Part shown: positions 54,862-63,126 of the stretch, in pieces
How the letters are laid out: each line of letters begins with the position of its first letter
Numbering within the stretch: the stretch's first letter is position 1
NCBI GenBank assembly: GCA_963700955.1
Contig: CAVOZH010000004.1
Location: forward strand, 372,001 to 436,000
From: Nocardioides_C sp963700955
Lineage (GTDB): Bacteria; Actinomycetota; Actinomycetes; Propionibacteriales; Nocardioidaceae
Length of the DNA stretch: 64,000 nucleotides
Direction of reading: 5' to 3'
The notes under the pieces: generated by a model
What the model saw: only the letters and a program-made list of their open reading frames with translations
Databases searched by the model: none
What the model was told of the DNA's origin: nothing
Position numbers and translations under genes: made by a program

Positions 54862-56151
54862 ATGCAGGACAACACCCAGCCCGTCCGCAGGGTCGCCATC
54901 GTCGGCGGGAACCGCATCCCGTTCGCCCGGTCGAACACCGTCTACTCCCACGCGTCGAACCAGGACATGCTGACCGCGGCCATCGACGGTCTGGTCTCGC
55001 GCTACGGGCTCGAGGGGGAGCGTCTGGGCGAGGTGGTCGCAGGAGCGGTGCTCAAGCACTCGCGCGACTTCAACCTCACCCGCGAGTCCGTCCTGGGCTC
55101 GAAGCTCGACCCGCAGACGCCCGCCTACGACATCCAGCAGGCCTGCGACACCGGGATCCAGGCGACGATCGCGGTCGCGAACAAGATCGCGCTCGGCCAG
55201 ATCGAGGTCGGCATCGCCGGCGGCACCGACACCACGTCGGACGCCCCGATCGCGGTGAACGAGAAGCTCCGCAAGATCCTGCTCGAGGCCAACCGCGCCA
55301 AGTCGATGCAGGGCCGGCTCGCTGCCCTGGCCAAGGTCCGCCCGGGCCACCTCACCCCCGCCATCCCCGCGAACAAGGAGCCCCGCACCGGCCTGTCGAT
55401 GGGCGAGTCCGCGGCGCTCACCGCCCTGGAGTGGGACATCGGCCGGGAGGAGCAGGACGAGCTCGCCGTCCGGTCGCACCACAACCTGGCCGCCGCCTAC
55501 GACCGCGGTTTCCTCGACGACCTGGTCACCCCCTTCAACGGGCTCGAGCGCGACCAGAACCTGCGCGCCGAGTCGTCGATGGAGAAGCTCGCCACGCTCA
55601 AGCCGGTCTTCGGCAAGGGCGAGGCCGCGACGATGACCGCCGCCAACTCCACGCCGCTCACCGACGGTGCCTCGGCCGTGCTGCTCGCGTCGGAGGACTA
55701 CGCGAAGGAGAAGGGCCTGCCCGTGCTGGCCTACTTCACCTTCGCCGAGACCGCCGCCGTCGACTACGTCCATGGCGGTGAGGGCCTGCTGATGGCTCCG
55801 GCCTACGCCATGCCGCGGATGCTGGAGCGCGCGGGGCTCAGCCTGCAGGACTTCGACTTCTACGAGATCCACGAGGCGTTCGCGTCGCAGGTGCTCGCCA
55901 CGCTCAAGGCATGGGAGGACCCGATCTTCTGCAAGGAGCGTCTCGGCCTCGACGCGCCGCTCGGCTCGGTCGACCGCGACAAGCTCAACGTGGCCGGCTC
56001 GTCGCTCGCGGCCGGGCACCCGTTCGCCGCGACCGGCGGCCGGATCGTCGCGACCCTTGCGAAGCTCCTGAACGAGAAGGGCTCCGGCCGCGGCGTCATC
56101 TCGATCTGCGCCGCCGGCGGCCAGGGCGTCACCGCGATCGTCGAGAAGTGA
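54862..56151 (+). CDS. acetyl-CoA C-acyltransferase (FadA2/FadI type)
   Basis: 429 residues: nucleophile Cys in 'YDIQQACDTGIQATIAVANK', 'YEIHEAFASQVLATLKAW', 'VAGSSLAAGHPFAATGGRIV' (His) and 'ISICAAGGQGVTAIVE' (second Cys). It differs clearly from the fadA product at 48-49 kb and resembles Rv0243 (FadA2), which is also divergent from fabG4. GGAG lies ahead of the ATG. It converges on the TetR gene. Confidence 0.94.
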   Translation: MQDNTQPVRRVAIVGGNRIPFARSNTVYSHASNQDMLTAAIDGLVSRYGLEGERLGEVVAGAVLKHSRDFNLTRESVLGSKLDPQTPAYDIQQACDTGIQATIAVANKIALGQIEVGIAGGTDTTSDAPIAVNEKLRKILLEANRAKSMQGRLAALAKVRPGHLTPAIPANKEPRTGLSMGESAALTALEWDIGREEQDELAVRSHHNLAAAYDRGFLDDLVTPFNGLERDQNLRAESSMEKLATLKPVFGKGEAATMTAANSTPLTDGASAVLLASEDYAKEKGLPVLAYFTFAETAAVDYVHGGEGLLMAPAYAMPRMLERAGLSLQDFDFYEIHEAFASQVLATLKAWEDPIFCKERLGLDAPLGSVDRDKLNVAGSSLAAGHPFAATGGRIVATLAKLLNEKGSGRGVISICAAGGQGVTAIVEK

Positions 56152-56190
56152 CCTCGGCAATGTGACCGACGAGCGGTCGCGTCCGGTGGA

Positions 56191-56898
56191 TCAGTCGCCG
56201 GACGCGCCCGCGGCGGCCATCGCCAGCGCAGTCGCGACCATGTGTTCCTTGACCTGGGCGGGGGAGAGCGGTGCCACGGTGGGTACGCCGGGAGCCGCTT
56301 CCTTGACGAGCATGCCGACCCGGGCGAGCTGCATGCCGCCGAGGCCGGTGGCGTACAACGTGTTGGCGACCAGGTCGACGTCCTGCTCGCGGAAGCATCC
56401 GTCGGCCATGCCCGCCTCGAGCACCTGCGAGACGCGGGCGAGGCAGGTCGCGATGCCACGGCCGAGCCGGTAGACCGCGCCCTCGCTGACCTCCTCGAGC
56501 AGCTCGGGCCCCGGGCGGCGCATCAGTGTCTGGGCGCAGTCCACGAAGGCCGGGAACTCGATCCCGAAGTCCATGAAGGCCTCGGTGATGAGGCGCAGTC
56601 GGGTCGGCGGGTCGGCGTCCGGGACGTCTGCTGCCGAAAGCCGCTGGTCGAGCTCGTCGAGATAGCCCACCAGCGTGAGCGCGAAGAGCTCCTCCTTGCC
56701 GGAGAAGTGGCGGTAGATGATCGCGCGGTTGATCCCGACCGCTCGGGCGATGTCCTCGATCTGCGCGTCGCGGACGCCGCGCTCGTCGAACAGCGCGCGG
56801 GTCGCGTCGAGGATCTCCTTCTCCCTGGCCCTGCGACGGACCGCTGCGGCCGAACGGCGACCGTCGGTCTTCGCCGGCGTGACGGGGTCGGTGCTCAT
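56191..56898 (-). CDS. TetR family regulator (putative fatty-acid regulator)
   Basis: 235 residues: HTH with 'KEILDATRALFDERGVRDAQ', 'IEDIARAVGINRAIIYRHFS' and 'GKEELFALTLVGYLDELDQ', then a helical ligand domain. Its place next to the MaoC/FabG4/thiolase cluster and repeated motifs in both control regions suggest it controls that cluster in response to an acyl-CoA. The ATG at 56898 is six bases from TAGCAT, so the mRNA is probably leaderless. Confidence 0.9.
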   Translation of the reverse strand: MSTDPVTPAKTDGRRSAAAVRRRAREKEILDATRALFDERGVRDAQIEDIARAVGINRAIIYRHFSGKEELFALTLVGYLDELDQRLSAADVPDADPPTRLRLITEAFMDFGIEFPAFVDCAQTLMRRPGPELLEEVSEGAVYRLGRGIATCLARVSQVLEAGMADGCFREQDVDLVANTLYATGLGGMQLARVGMLVKEAAPGVPTVAPLSPAQVKEHMVATALAMAAAGASGD

Positions 56899-56904
56899 GG
56901 GGCA

Positions 56905-56935
56905 ATGCTACGTGCCACGCAACACCGAGTGGCAC
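56905..56935 (-). promoter_or_regulatory. -10 element and dyad of the TetR gene
   Basis: On the minus strand TAGCAT (56905-56910) has leaderless spacing. GTGCCAC (56912-56918) and GTGGCAC (56929-56935) form a 7-bp inverted repeat with a 10-nt spacer overlapping the promoter, a probable autoregulatory operator. Confidence 0.6.
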
Positions 56936-56941
56936 TATCGG

Positions 56942-57029
56942 TTACACCTCGCGGACACGCTCGTCCCGGTCGTGCAGCGGTCGCGCCATGTCGACCGTGT
57001 CCGCCTCGTCGGAGGTCTTGTCGCCGCGG
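56942..57029 (-). pseudogene. displaced 3' end of the ATP-dependent DNA ligase gene
   Basis: The minus strand reads 'RGDKTSDEADTVDMARPLHD' and ends in TAA at 56942. It matches the C-terminus of the ligase 0.9 kb away ('RDDKTADEADTVETVRQFLG'). Positions 56991-57029 and 57896-57934 are 36/39 identical in direct orientation. There is no gene body upstream. It looks like the original ligase end, cut off by insertion of the histidine phosphatase segment. Confidence 0.75.
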
Positions 57030-57895
57030 CCCAGATGTACGGTAACCATCCGTAACCAGGGGGCCCGCCCAGAAAGTGGCAAGTCGACATGCGAAACGTA
57101 TACGTGGTCACTCACCCGGAGTCGACACACCATACCCAGAGGCTGGTCGGGGGTTGGTACGACTCGCAACTCACCCGAGCCGGAATCACTGCCGCGGAAT
57201 CGATCGGCAAATCACTGCGGGCCAGAATCCCTCCTGGTTGCGAGGTCGAGCTCTATTCATCTGACCTGCAACGCGCAGTGCAGACAGCCCGAGTCATCGG
57301 CGACCTTCTGCACGTCGACGTGACACCCGACCGCGGCCTACGTGAGAAGTCCTATGGCGACGCCGAGGGCAGGCCTCAGGCATGGCTGGATCAGCGGTTC
57401 ATCCCACCGCCGCGCGTCGGTGACCGAATGCACCACGACGAGGGCGTCCCGGGTTCGGAAACCAGATGGTCCTTCGCGACACGCGTCTACGCCTCCATGG
57501 AAAGAATCCTGGAAGGCGACTGCGAGCATCAAGTCATCGTTACTCATGGTTTCGCTGCCACATTCGTGCTGGCCTCCTGGATCAAGATGCCGATAGAGAC
57601 ACTCGGCTACGTCAACTTCGGTCTCTCGTCCGGAAGCGTCACAGAACTCAGGCAAGACGACTACTTTCACAACCGGCACATAGTGAAGCTCAATGACCTG
57701 ACGCATTTGCCCACGTCCTAGACCCCGGTCCTCTCTCTCGCCTCCTGCCCGGTGCAGCGTGTGGCGGAGGCTGGGTCCGAGGCTGCGACGCGGCGAGACG
57801 TCGAGGCACGGGGCGGAGGTTCCGCTCTTCGTGCCGAGCTTCACAAGGGCCGCGACAGGTCCTCCGCGCCGGTTCCCAGGAACTGACGAACGGTC
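57030..57895. mobile_element. 866-bp inserted cassette carrying a histidine phosphatase gene
   Basis: The segment lies between two direct 39-bp copies of the ligase 3' end. Its single gene has visibly lower GC and weaker GC3 bias than the genes on both sides. No transposase or integrase is present. GGTAACCATCCGTAACC near the left end contains a repeated GTAACC. The mechanism is unknown; this is inferred from border duplication and composition. Confidence 0.55.
57089..57721 (+). CDS. histidine phosphatase family protein (cassette gene)
   Basis: 210 residues of the phosphoglycerate mutase-like family: 'VYVVTHPESTHHTQRLVGGW', 'LYSSDLQRAVQTARVIGDLL', 'LREKSYGDAEGRPQ' and 'VIVTHGFAATFVL'. The usual RHG start motif reads T-H-P, so the phosphohistidine is kept but the first Arg is Thr, an unusual change that may lower activity. 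Codon use is much less GC-biased than in the neighbours. The ATG at 57089 has only a weak ribosome site. Substrate unknown. Confidence 0.85.
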   Translation: MRNVYVVTHPESTHHTQRLVGGWYDSQLTRAGITAAESIGKSLRARIPPGCEVELYSSDLQRAVQTARVIGDLLHVDVTPDRGLREKSYGDAEGRPQAWLDQRFIPPPRVGDRMHHDEGVPGSETRWSFATRVYASMERILEGDCEHQVIVTHGFAATFVLASWIKMPIETLGYVNFGLSSGSVTELRQDDYFHNRHIVKLNDLTHLPTS

Positions 57896-59406
57896 TCGAC
57901 CGTGTCTGCCTCGTCGGCGGTCTTGTCGTCGCGGTAGCGGACCACTCGGGCGAAGCGAAGAGCCATGCCGCCGGGGTAGCGGGACGAGGTCTGGATGCCG
58001 TCGAACGCGATCTCGACGACCTGCTCTGGGCGCAGGTGCACGACGTACGACGACCGTGAGGTCTCCAGCTCGAGGAACCGCTTGGTCTGCCAGGCGAGCA
58101 TCTCGTCGGTCATGCCCTTGAACGTCTTGCCCAGCATGACGAAGCCGCCCTCGCCGTCACGGGCCCCGAGGTGGATGTTGGAGAGCGTCCCAGCACGGCG
58201 GCCGCTGCCCCACTCGACCGCGAGCACGACCAGGTCCAGCGTGTGACGCGGCTTCACCTTCACCCACGAAGCACCGCGGCGACCTGCTTCGTAGGCCGCG
58301 TCGAGGCTCTTCGCCACCACACCCTCGTGGCCGCGAGCAACCATGTCGTCGAAGAAGGACGCGACCTCCGCGGGGTCGCCGGTCACCAGGCGAGGGACCA
58401 CGAGGGACACCGGAAGCGCCTCGGCGAGGGCCGCGAACCGCTCGCGCGCGGGCAGGTCGAGCAGGTCCGTGCCGTCGAGATGCAGCAGGTCGAAGAAGTA
58501 CGACGTCAGCGGCACCTCCTCGCGCAGGGACGCCACGTCGAGGCGGCTCGCTGTCCGGGCCGCGGTCTCCTGGAACGGCCGCGGGCGGCCCGACGCCTCG
58601 AGCGCGATCGCCTCGCCGTCGAGGACGAGCGACCGGACCGGCAGCCGTGACACGGCCTCCACCACCTCGGGGAGGCGCTCGGTGATGTCGTCGAGGGTGC
58701 GGGTGAACACGCGTACCCGCCCGTCGTACTTGTGCACCTGGACCCGGATCCCGTCGAGCTTGCAGTCGACGGCGATCTGCGCGCCCGTGCCGAGCTTGTC
58801 GATGGCCGCGGCCAGGTCCGGCGCGCTCGAAGCCAGCATCGGGCGGAGCGGCCGCCCGACCTCCAGCCCGAACGCCGCCAAGGCATCCGGCCCGCCCGTC
58901 AGCGCGGCGATCGCCACGGGCAGGGTCGCGCCGCAAAGCATGGACGCGCGGCGGACGGCAGTGGCCGGGATGCCGGAGGCGGCCGCGATGGCCTCCAGCA
59001 TGAGCCCGTCGAGAGCGCCCTGTCGCAGCTCGCCGGTCGCCAGACGCCGCAGGTAGTCCTGCTCCTCGGCGGTTGCGCGTCCGAACAGCCTGCCGACGAG
59101 GTCCGCGCGCGCCTGCCTCGAGCCGGCGCCGGTCACCGTGCTGATCTGCTCGAACGTGGCGTGGACCTCGGACAGGGTCAGGCTCGCGTGCTCAGCCGGT
59201 GGCGGGAGCTCGGTCAGGGTGCGCCAGCCCAGGCCGGTCCTGCGCTGCCGGAGCACACCGGAGAGGTAGGCCGTCGCCGTCTCGACCTCGTCGGGTGCGG
59301 CCTGGCGCAGGGCGGCGGCGAGCGCCTCGACCTTCGCCTTCCGCGACCGGGTGGCGGCGAGGGCGCTGGAGGTTTCTACGAGTGCGGCGAGCTGCATGCG
59401 CTCCAT
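57841..59406 (-). CDS. ATP-dependent DNA ligase (LigB type)
   Basis: 521 residues from the ATG at 59406 (another ATG three codons later is equally possible). It has a helical DNA-binding domain ('AEEQDYLRRLATGELRQGAL'), a nucleotidyltransferase domain with 'VDCKLDGIRVQVHK' (lysine about 216, K-x-D-G), 'LVLDGEAIAL', 'EGVVAKSLDA' and 'SWVKVKP', and an OB domain ('LSNIHLGARDGEGGFVMLGK'). It resembles mycobacterial LigB, a non-essential repair ligase. Its last residues after 'DEADTVETVRQFLG' differ from those of the displaced copy 0.9 kb downstream. Confidence 0.94.
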   Translation of the reverse strand: MERMQLAALVETSSALAATRSRKAKVEALAAALRQAAPDEVETATAYLSGVLRQRRTGLGWRTLTELPPPAEHASLTLSEVHATFEQISTVTGAGSRQARADLVGRLFGRATAEEQDYLRRLATGELRQGALDGLMLEAIAAASGIPATAVRRASMLCGATLPVAIAALTGGPDALAAFGLEVGRPLRPMLASSAPDLAAAIDKLGTGAQIAVDCKLDGIRVQVHKYDGRVRVFTRTLDDITERLPEVVEAVSRLPVRSLVLDGEAIALEASGRPRPFQETAARTASRLDVASLREEVPLTSYFFDLLHLDGTDLLDLPARERFAALAEALPVSLVVPRLVTGDPAEVASFFDDMVARGHEGVVAKSLDAAYEAGRRGASWVKVKPRHTLDLVVLAVEWGSGRRAGTLSNIHLGARDGEGGFVMLGKTFKGMTDEMLAWQTKRFLELETSRSSYVVHLRPEQVVEIAFDGIQTSSRYPGGMALRFARVVRYRDDKTADEADTVETVRQFLGTGAEDLSRPL

Positions 59407-59607
59407 TGTGTCGGGCTGGACCGACTCCGCTCGATGACGCGAGCAACGCAGCTGGGCGGGACTGAGTGAGGGGCCCTCGCGTCTCTCGCCGCCCTTTCTT
59501 TCCATTCGACGGAAATGTGATGGGAAGTTCCGTTATGACTGTTCAGTGCCCCGGCCCGTCCGTGGGCGTCAGGTCCGACCAGTCGAGTCCCGGGAGCTGT
59601 GGTGCCG

Positions 59608-61080
59608 ATGCGTCACCGTTGGGCTGCTGTCGCGACGATCGTCGCCGCCTCGGCCGGTCTTCTCGCCATTCCTCCGGCGTGGGCAGTGAGTACGACCGGG
59701 GTGGCCACCGTCGCCCACCGAGGCGCGAGCATCTCGGCCCCCGAGAACACCCTGTCGTCCGTGGCACAGGGCGTGGCTGACCAGGCGGACTTCGTCGAGT
59801 TCGACGTGCAGCTGACCAAGGACGGGGTTCCCGTCGTCTTCCATGACCGGAGCCTGGCCCGCACCACCGACGTGGAGAGCGTGTTTCCGGGGCGATCGCC
59901 GTGGCTCGTCAGGGACTTCACGCTCTCCGAGGTGCAAAGGCTCGATGCAGGCAGCTGGAAGTCGAGGTCGTACGCGAACGAGCGGGTGCCGACTCTTGCC
60001 GCGATACTCGGGCAGCTGTCGCAGAGCCCGAGTGGCGCGTACCTCGAGGTCAAGACCCCCGCCGCATACGGCGGCGTCGACGGCATCGGCGCCAAGGTCT
60101 ACGACACCGTCATGGCGCGGTGGCCCGATGCACTGACCGGCACCGGACCACGCCGGCTCCTCGTGTTGAGCTTCGACGAGAGCTTCGTGAGAGGGTTCGC
60201 CGAACGCTATCCCGACGTCCCCGTGAGCGTGATCGCGCAGTCTGCGACCCCGGGCGTGGTCGGCGCGTTCGCGGACGACACCGACGTCTTCCACGCGAAC
60301 CTGACGCCCGACGCCGCGGCCGACGTGCATGCTGCGGGGCTGACTGTCGGAGCGTGGACGGTGGACGACACCGCGACCATGGCGCAGCTGGCCGACTACG
60401 TGGACAGCATCACCACGAACCGGCCGGCGCTGCTGCGCAGCGTCTTGGTGACCAGGGGGAAGCTCTACACCGGAACCCCCTGGCCGGGGAAAGTCTCGGC
60501 GACACCGTCCTGGAGCCTGGGGACCTCAGGAAGCCGCCTCAACCGTCCCGTCACCGTCCGGGCGACGCTCACCGGACCTGGGGGCGAGCCGGCACGGTGG
60601 CAGTGGGCCGAGGTCCAGCGGTGGGCCGACGGCACGTGGCGGACGGTCCTTCGGCGTGCCACCGATTCGGCAGGCCGGTTCTCCGCAACGATCCCGGGGA
60701 CGGCCGGCCTTCGAATCCGGGTGCTCAGCCGTGAGGGCGGGCAGTACCCGGTGTCGCGCTCGCCCGCTGTCGACGTCCCTTTGAGCAAGCTCGGAAGCTC
60801 TGTCCGACTCTCCGGCCCCGTGTCCGTGCGCCGCGGACATCGGGCCGCACTGACGGTCCGCTGGTCGGCGTCCGACGGTCGGCCCTTGAGCGGAAAGGCG
60901 CGACTGTACAAGCGTCGAGCCGGTGGTGCCTGGTGGCACGTCCGCGACCTCCGCGTTGCGAACGGCTATCTCAGGACACGGGTCTACCCGGGGCGCACGA
61001 CGAGCTTCCAGGTCCGTACCCGCACGGGATGGTGGTACCTGCCCGACGTGGACTCCGAGCGGGTGCGGGTCGTCCGCTGA
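59608..61080 (+). CDS. secreted glycerophosphodiester phosphodiesterase with C-terminal beta domains
   Basis: 490 residues: a signal peptide ('MRHRWAAVATIVAASAGLLA' then 'IPPAWA'), a GDPD barrel ('VAHRGASISAPENTLSSVAQ', 'VEFDVQLTKDGVPVVFHD', 'GAYLEVKTPA', 'VGAWTVDDTATM') and about 200 residues of two beta-sandwich-like domains rich in Arg/Trp/Gly, probably for wall or glycan binding. The barrel is a close paralogue of the 40-kb protein ('LARTTDVE', 'RLDAGSWKS'). ATG 59608 is preferred; GTG at 59599 is also in frame. Confidence 0.92.
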   Translation: MRHRWAAVATIVAASAGLLAIPPAWAVSTTGVATVAHRGASISAPENTLSSVAQGVADQADFVEFDVQLTKDGVPVVFHDRSLARTTDVESVFPGRSPWLVRDFTLSEVQRLDAGSWKSRSYANERVPTLAAILGQLSQSPSGAYLEVKTPAAYGGVDGIGAKVYDTVMARWPDALTGTGPRRLLVLSFDESFVRGFAERYPDVPVSVIAQSATPGVVGAFADDTDVFHANLTPDAAADVHAAGLTVGAWTVDDTATMAQLADYVDSITTNRPALLRSVLVTRGKLYTGTPWPGKVSATPSWSLGTSGSRLNRPVTVRATLTGPGGEPARWQWAEVQRWADGTWRTVLRRATDSAGRFSATIPGTAGLRIRVLSREGGQYPVSRSPAVDVPLSKLGSSVRLSGPVSVRRGHRAALTVRWSASDGRPLSGKARLYKRRAGGAWWHVRDLRVANGYLRTRVYPGRTTSFQVRTRTGWWYLPDVDSERVRVVR

Positions 61081-61122
61081 CCCCGACGGTGCCGCATCTG
61101 CCACGTCCGGGGCGCCTCGGGT

Positions 61123-61128
61123 TAGCCT
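61123..61128 (+). promoter_or_regulatory. -10 element of the DNA glycosylase gene (leaderless type)
   Basis: TAGCCT ends seven bases before the ATG at 61136, with no ribosome site. Confidence 0.55.
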
Positions 61129-61135
61129 TACCGCG

Positions 61136-62113
61136 ATGCTGACCAACACTCCGCCCGCGGCCGAGCGGGTCTGGCGTCCGGCGTGGCCCTGCCCCGTCGA
61201 CGTGGTGCTGCGCCCGGGCCGACGTGGCGCGGGAGACCCTACCTTCCGCACCGACCCCGACGGCACGATCTGGCGCGGCCTGCGCACGCCCGAGGGAGTC
61301 GTCACGCTGCGGCTGGAGAGCAGGCCGTACGACGGTCAGGTACACGCCGCGGCGTGGGGGCCGGGCGCGTCCTGGGTCCTGGAGCAGCTCCCGGAGATGC
61401 TCGGCGCCCACGACGACCCGGCAGGCTTCGAGCCCCGGCACCCGGCGATCGCCGAGGCGCACCGACGGCACCCGCACTGGCGCGTGGCTCGCAGCGGCCT
61501 GGTGATGGAGGCCCTGGTGCCGGCGATCATCGAGCAGAAGGTCACCGGGCAGGAGGCGTTCGCGGGGTTCCGGACGCTCGTGCACCGGTTCGGCGAGCGC
61601 GCCCCGGGCCCCGGCGCGGAGCGTGGGCTGTGGGTCCAGCCCTCACCCGAGCTGATCCGCCTGGTCCCTTCGTGGGAGTGGCTGCGCCTGCATATCGACC
61701 CGGCGCGTTCGCGGACGCTCGTGCGGGCCGCCCAGGTCGCCTCGTCGCTCGAGCGTACGGTCGGGATCGACCCGGTCGAGGTGGAGCGCCGGCTGTGCTC
61801 GGTCCCCGGCATCGGTGTCTGGACCTCGGCGGAGGTGCGGTTCCGTGCTCACGGCGACGCCGACGCGGTGAGCTTCGGCGACTACCACATCGCGAAGGAC
61901 GTCGGCTGGGCTCTGACGGGCGAGGCCGTCGACGACGACGGGATGGCGGAGCTTCTGGAGCCCTATCGACCACACAGGCACCGGGTGCAGCGCCTCGTCG
62001 AGCTGGCCGGCCTCGGCCGCCCGCGCCGGGGCCCCCGGATGGCCCCTCGGCGGCACCTGCCCGCCTCCGTCGAGAGACGTGCCTTCGCGCGCACCACGGC
62101 GAGGCCACGATGA
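61136..62113 (+). CDS. HhH-GPD DNA glycosylase (3-methyladenine glycosylase II type)
   Basis: 325 residues. The helix-hairpin-helix region 'LCSVPGIGVWTSAEVRFRAH' is followed by 'GDADAVSFGDYHIAKDVGWA' with the Asp of the GPD motif; 'VPAIIEQKVTGQEAFAGFRT' is the conserved first half of the fold. It excises alkylated or deaminated bases. The basic C-terminal tail may aid DNA binding. The stop overlaps the ATG of the SCP2 gene by 4 nt (ATGA). Confidence 0.9.
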   Translation: MLTNTPPAAERVWRPAWPCPVDVVLRPGRRGAGDPTFRTDPDGTIWRGLRTPEGVVTLRLESRPYDGQVHAAAWGPGASWVLEQLPEMLGAHDDPAGFEPRHPAIAEAHRRHPHWRVARSGLVMEALVPAIIEQKVTGQEAFAGFRTLVHRFGERAPGPGAERGLWVQPSPELIRLVPSWEWLRLHIDPARSRTLVRAAQVASSLERTVGIDPVEVERRLCSVPGIGVWTSAEVRFRAHGDADAVSFGDYHIAKDVGWALTGEAVDDDGMAELLEPYRPHRHRVQRLVELAGLGRPRRGPRMAPRRHLPASVERRAFARTTARPR

Positions 62114-63063
62114 CCGACCTCACCGTGGCACTGGCCGGCATGTCGCCGGGCGAGCTGGACTGCTTCTTCCACGAGACCGACGCGGAGAAGATCGTGGAGC
62201 TGGTGGGAGCCACCTCCGACCGCGACCTCGAGCGGCTGCTGAAGCACGATCCGCTGCGCTCGGCAGCCGTCGCGAGCGTACTCGCGCGGCTCCACGAGTA
62301 CGCCGTGGCCGAGCGGCTCGTCCAGGTGAAGGGCAGCGTGGCATTCCGGCTCCGGCCGCCCGGGCGGGGGGAGGAGACCTACGTCCTCCTGTTCCGCAGC
62401 AGCGAGCTGACCGTCGTACCTCCTCCTGAGTCGTCCGAGGCGGCGGCCCCGGAGGTGACCATCACCTGCGGGATGCTCGAGTTCGTGCGCCTCGTGACCG
62501 GGGGCGCCAACGCCGCCCTCCTGCACCTCGAGAACCGGCTGGCGATCGACGGCGACGAGCTGCTCGCCCTCGAGGTGGGTGGGGTCTTCCGCGTGCCCGG
62601 TGCGGAGGGTGTGGCCGTCGACCCGACGTCGCTCGACCCGGCCGACGTGGCGGTTGCGATCGCGAAGGTGAAGGACTCACACCTTCACGCGGTGATGGCC
62701 GGAGGACTCCGCGAGGTCGTGCTGACCGAGGTCTTCAGGCGGCTTCCCGACTACGTGGACCGGGACAAGGCGCGTCGGCACGTGCTCGCGGTCGGCTTCA
62801 AGATCGGTGGACGGCCGGACGGCGGCGCGGACCGCTACGTGGTGACGCTGCGCGACGGGACAGCCTCGGTCGAGCGCCTGCACGACGCTTCGGACGGCCC
62901 CGAGCGAGACGCGACGATCGCCCTGAACGGCGCGCAGTTCCTCAAGCTGGTCACCGGTCATCTCAACCCGGTCGCCGGTGTGATGCGCGGTCAGCTGAAG
63001 GTGCGCGGTGACGTACGGGCCGCGCTCACGTTCAGTGGGCTCATGGAAATACCCGGCGCCTGA
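62110..63063 (+). CDS. tandem SCP2 sterol-carrier-like protein
   Basis: 317 residues. Two SCP2-like segments are visible: one around 80-155 ('VKGSVAFRLRPPGRGEETYV', 'VTITCGMLEFVRLVTGGANA', 'LLHLENRLAIDGDE') and one in the C-terminal third ('DRYVVTLRDGTASVERLHDA', 'TIALNGAQFLKLVTGHLNPV', 'GVMRGQLKVRGDVRAALTFS'). The fold binds lipids in a hydrophobic tunnel. Four-base overlap with a DNA glycosylase gene is an odd pairing with no known reason. Confidence 0.85.
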   Translation: MTDLTVALAGMSPGELDCFFHETDAEKIVELVGATSDRDLERLLKHDPLRSAAVASVLARLHEYAVAERLVQVKGSVAFRLRPPGRGEETYVLLFRSSELTVVPPPESSEAAAPEVTITCGMLEFVRLVTGGANAALLHLENRLAIDGDELLALEVGGVFRVPGAEGVAVDPTSLDPADVAVAIAKVKDSHLHAVMAGGLREVVLTEVFRRLPDYVDRDKARRHVLAVGFKIGGRPDGGADRYVVTLRDGTASVERLHDASDGPERDATIALNGAQFLKLVTGHLNPVAGVMRGQLKVRGDVRAALTFSGLMEIPGA

Positions 63064-63078
63064 GCGGCGGGCGAGGCG

Positions 63079-63110
63079 TAACCTCGATGCCGAGAGGCCA
63101 CTACGGCCTC
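63079..63110 (+). promoter_or_regulatory. -10 element and leader hairpin of the Lys-rich small gene
   Basis: TAACCT (63079-63084) is a likely -10. The leader then folds GAGGCC-ACTAC-GGCCTC (63094-63110), just ahead of the GGGAG ribosome site at 63117. Confidence 0.5.
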
Positions 63111-63126
63111 ACTCCAGGGAGCGACC

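Noticed and set aside
61118..61136. IdeR/DtxR-like box (GGTTAGCCTTACC) before the DNA glycosylase gene
   Set aside because: By my count only about 13 of 19 consensus positions match, the outer half-sites are missing, and the TAGCCT core is better explained as a -10 element.
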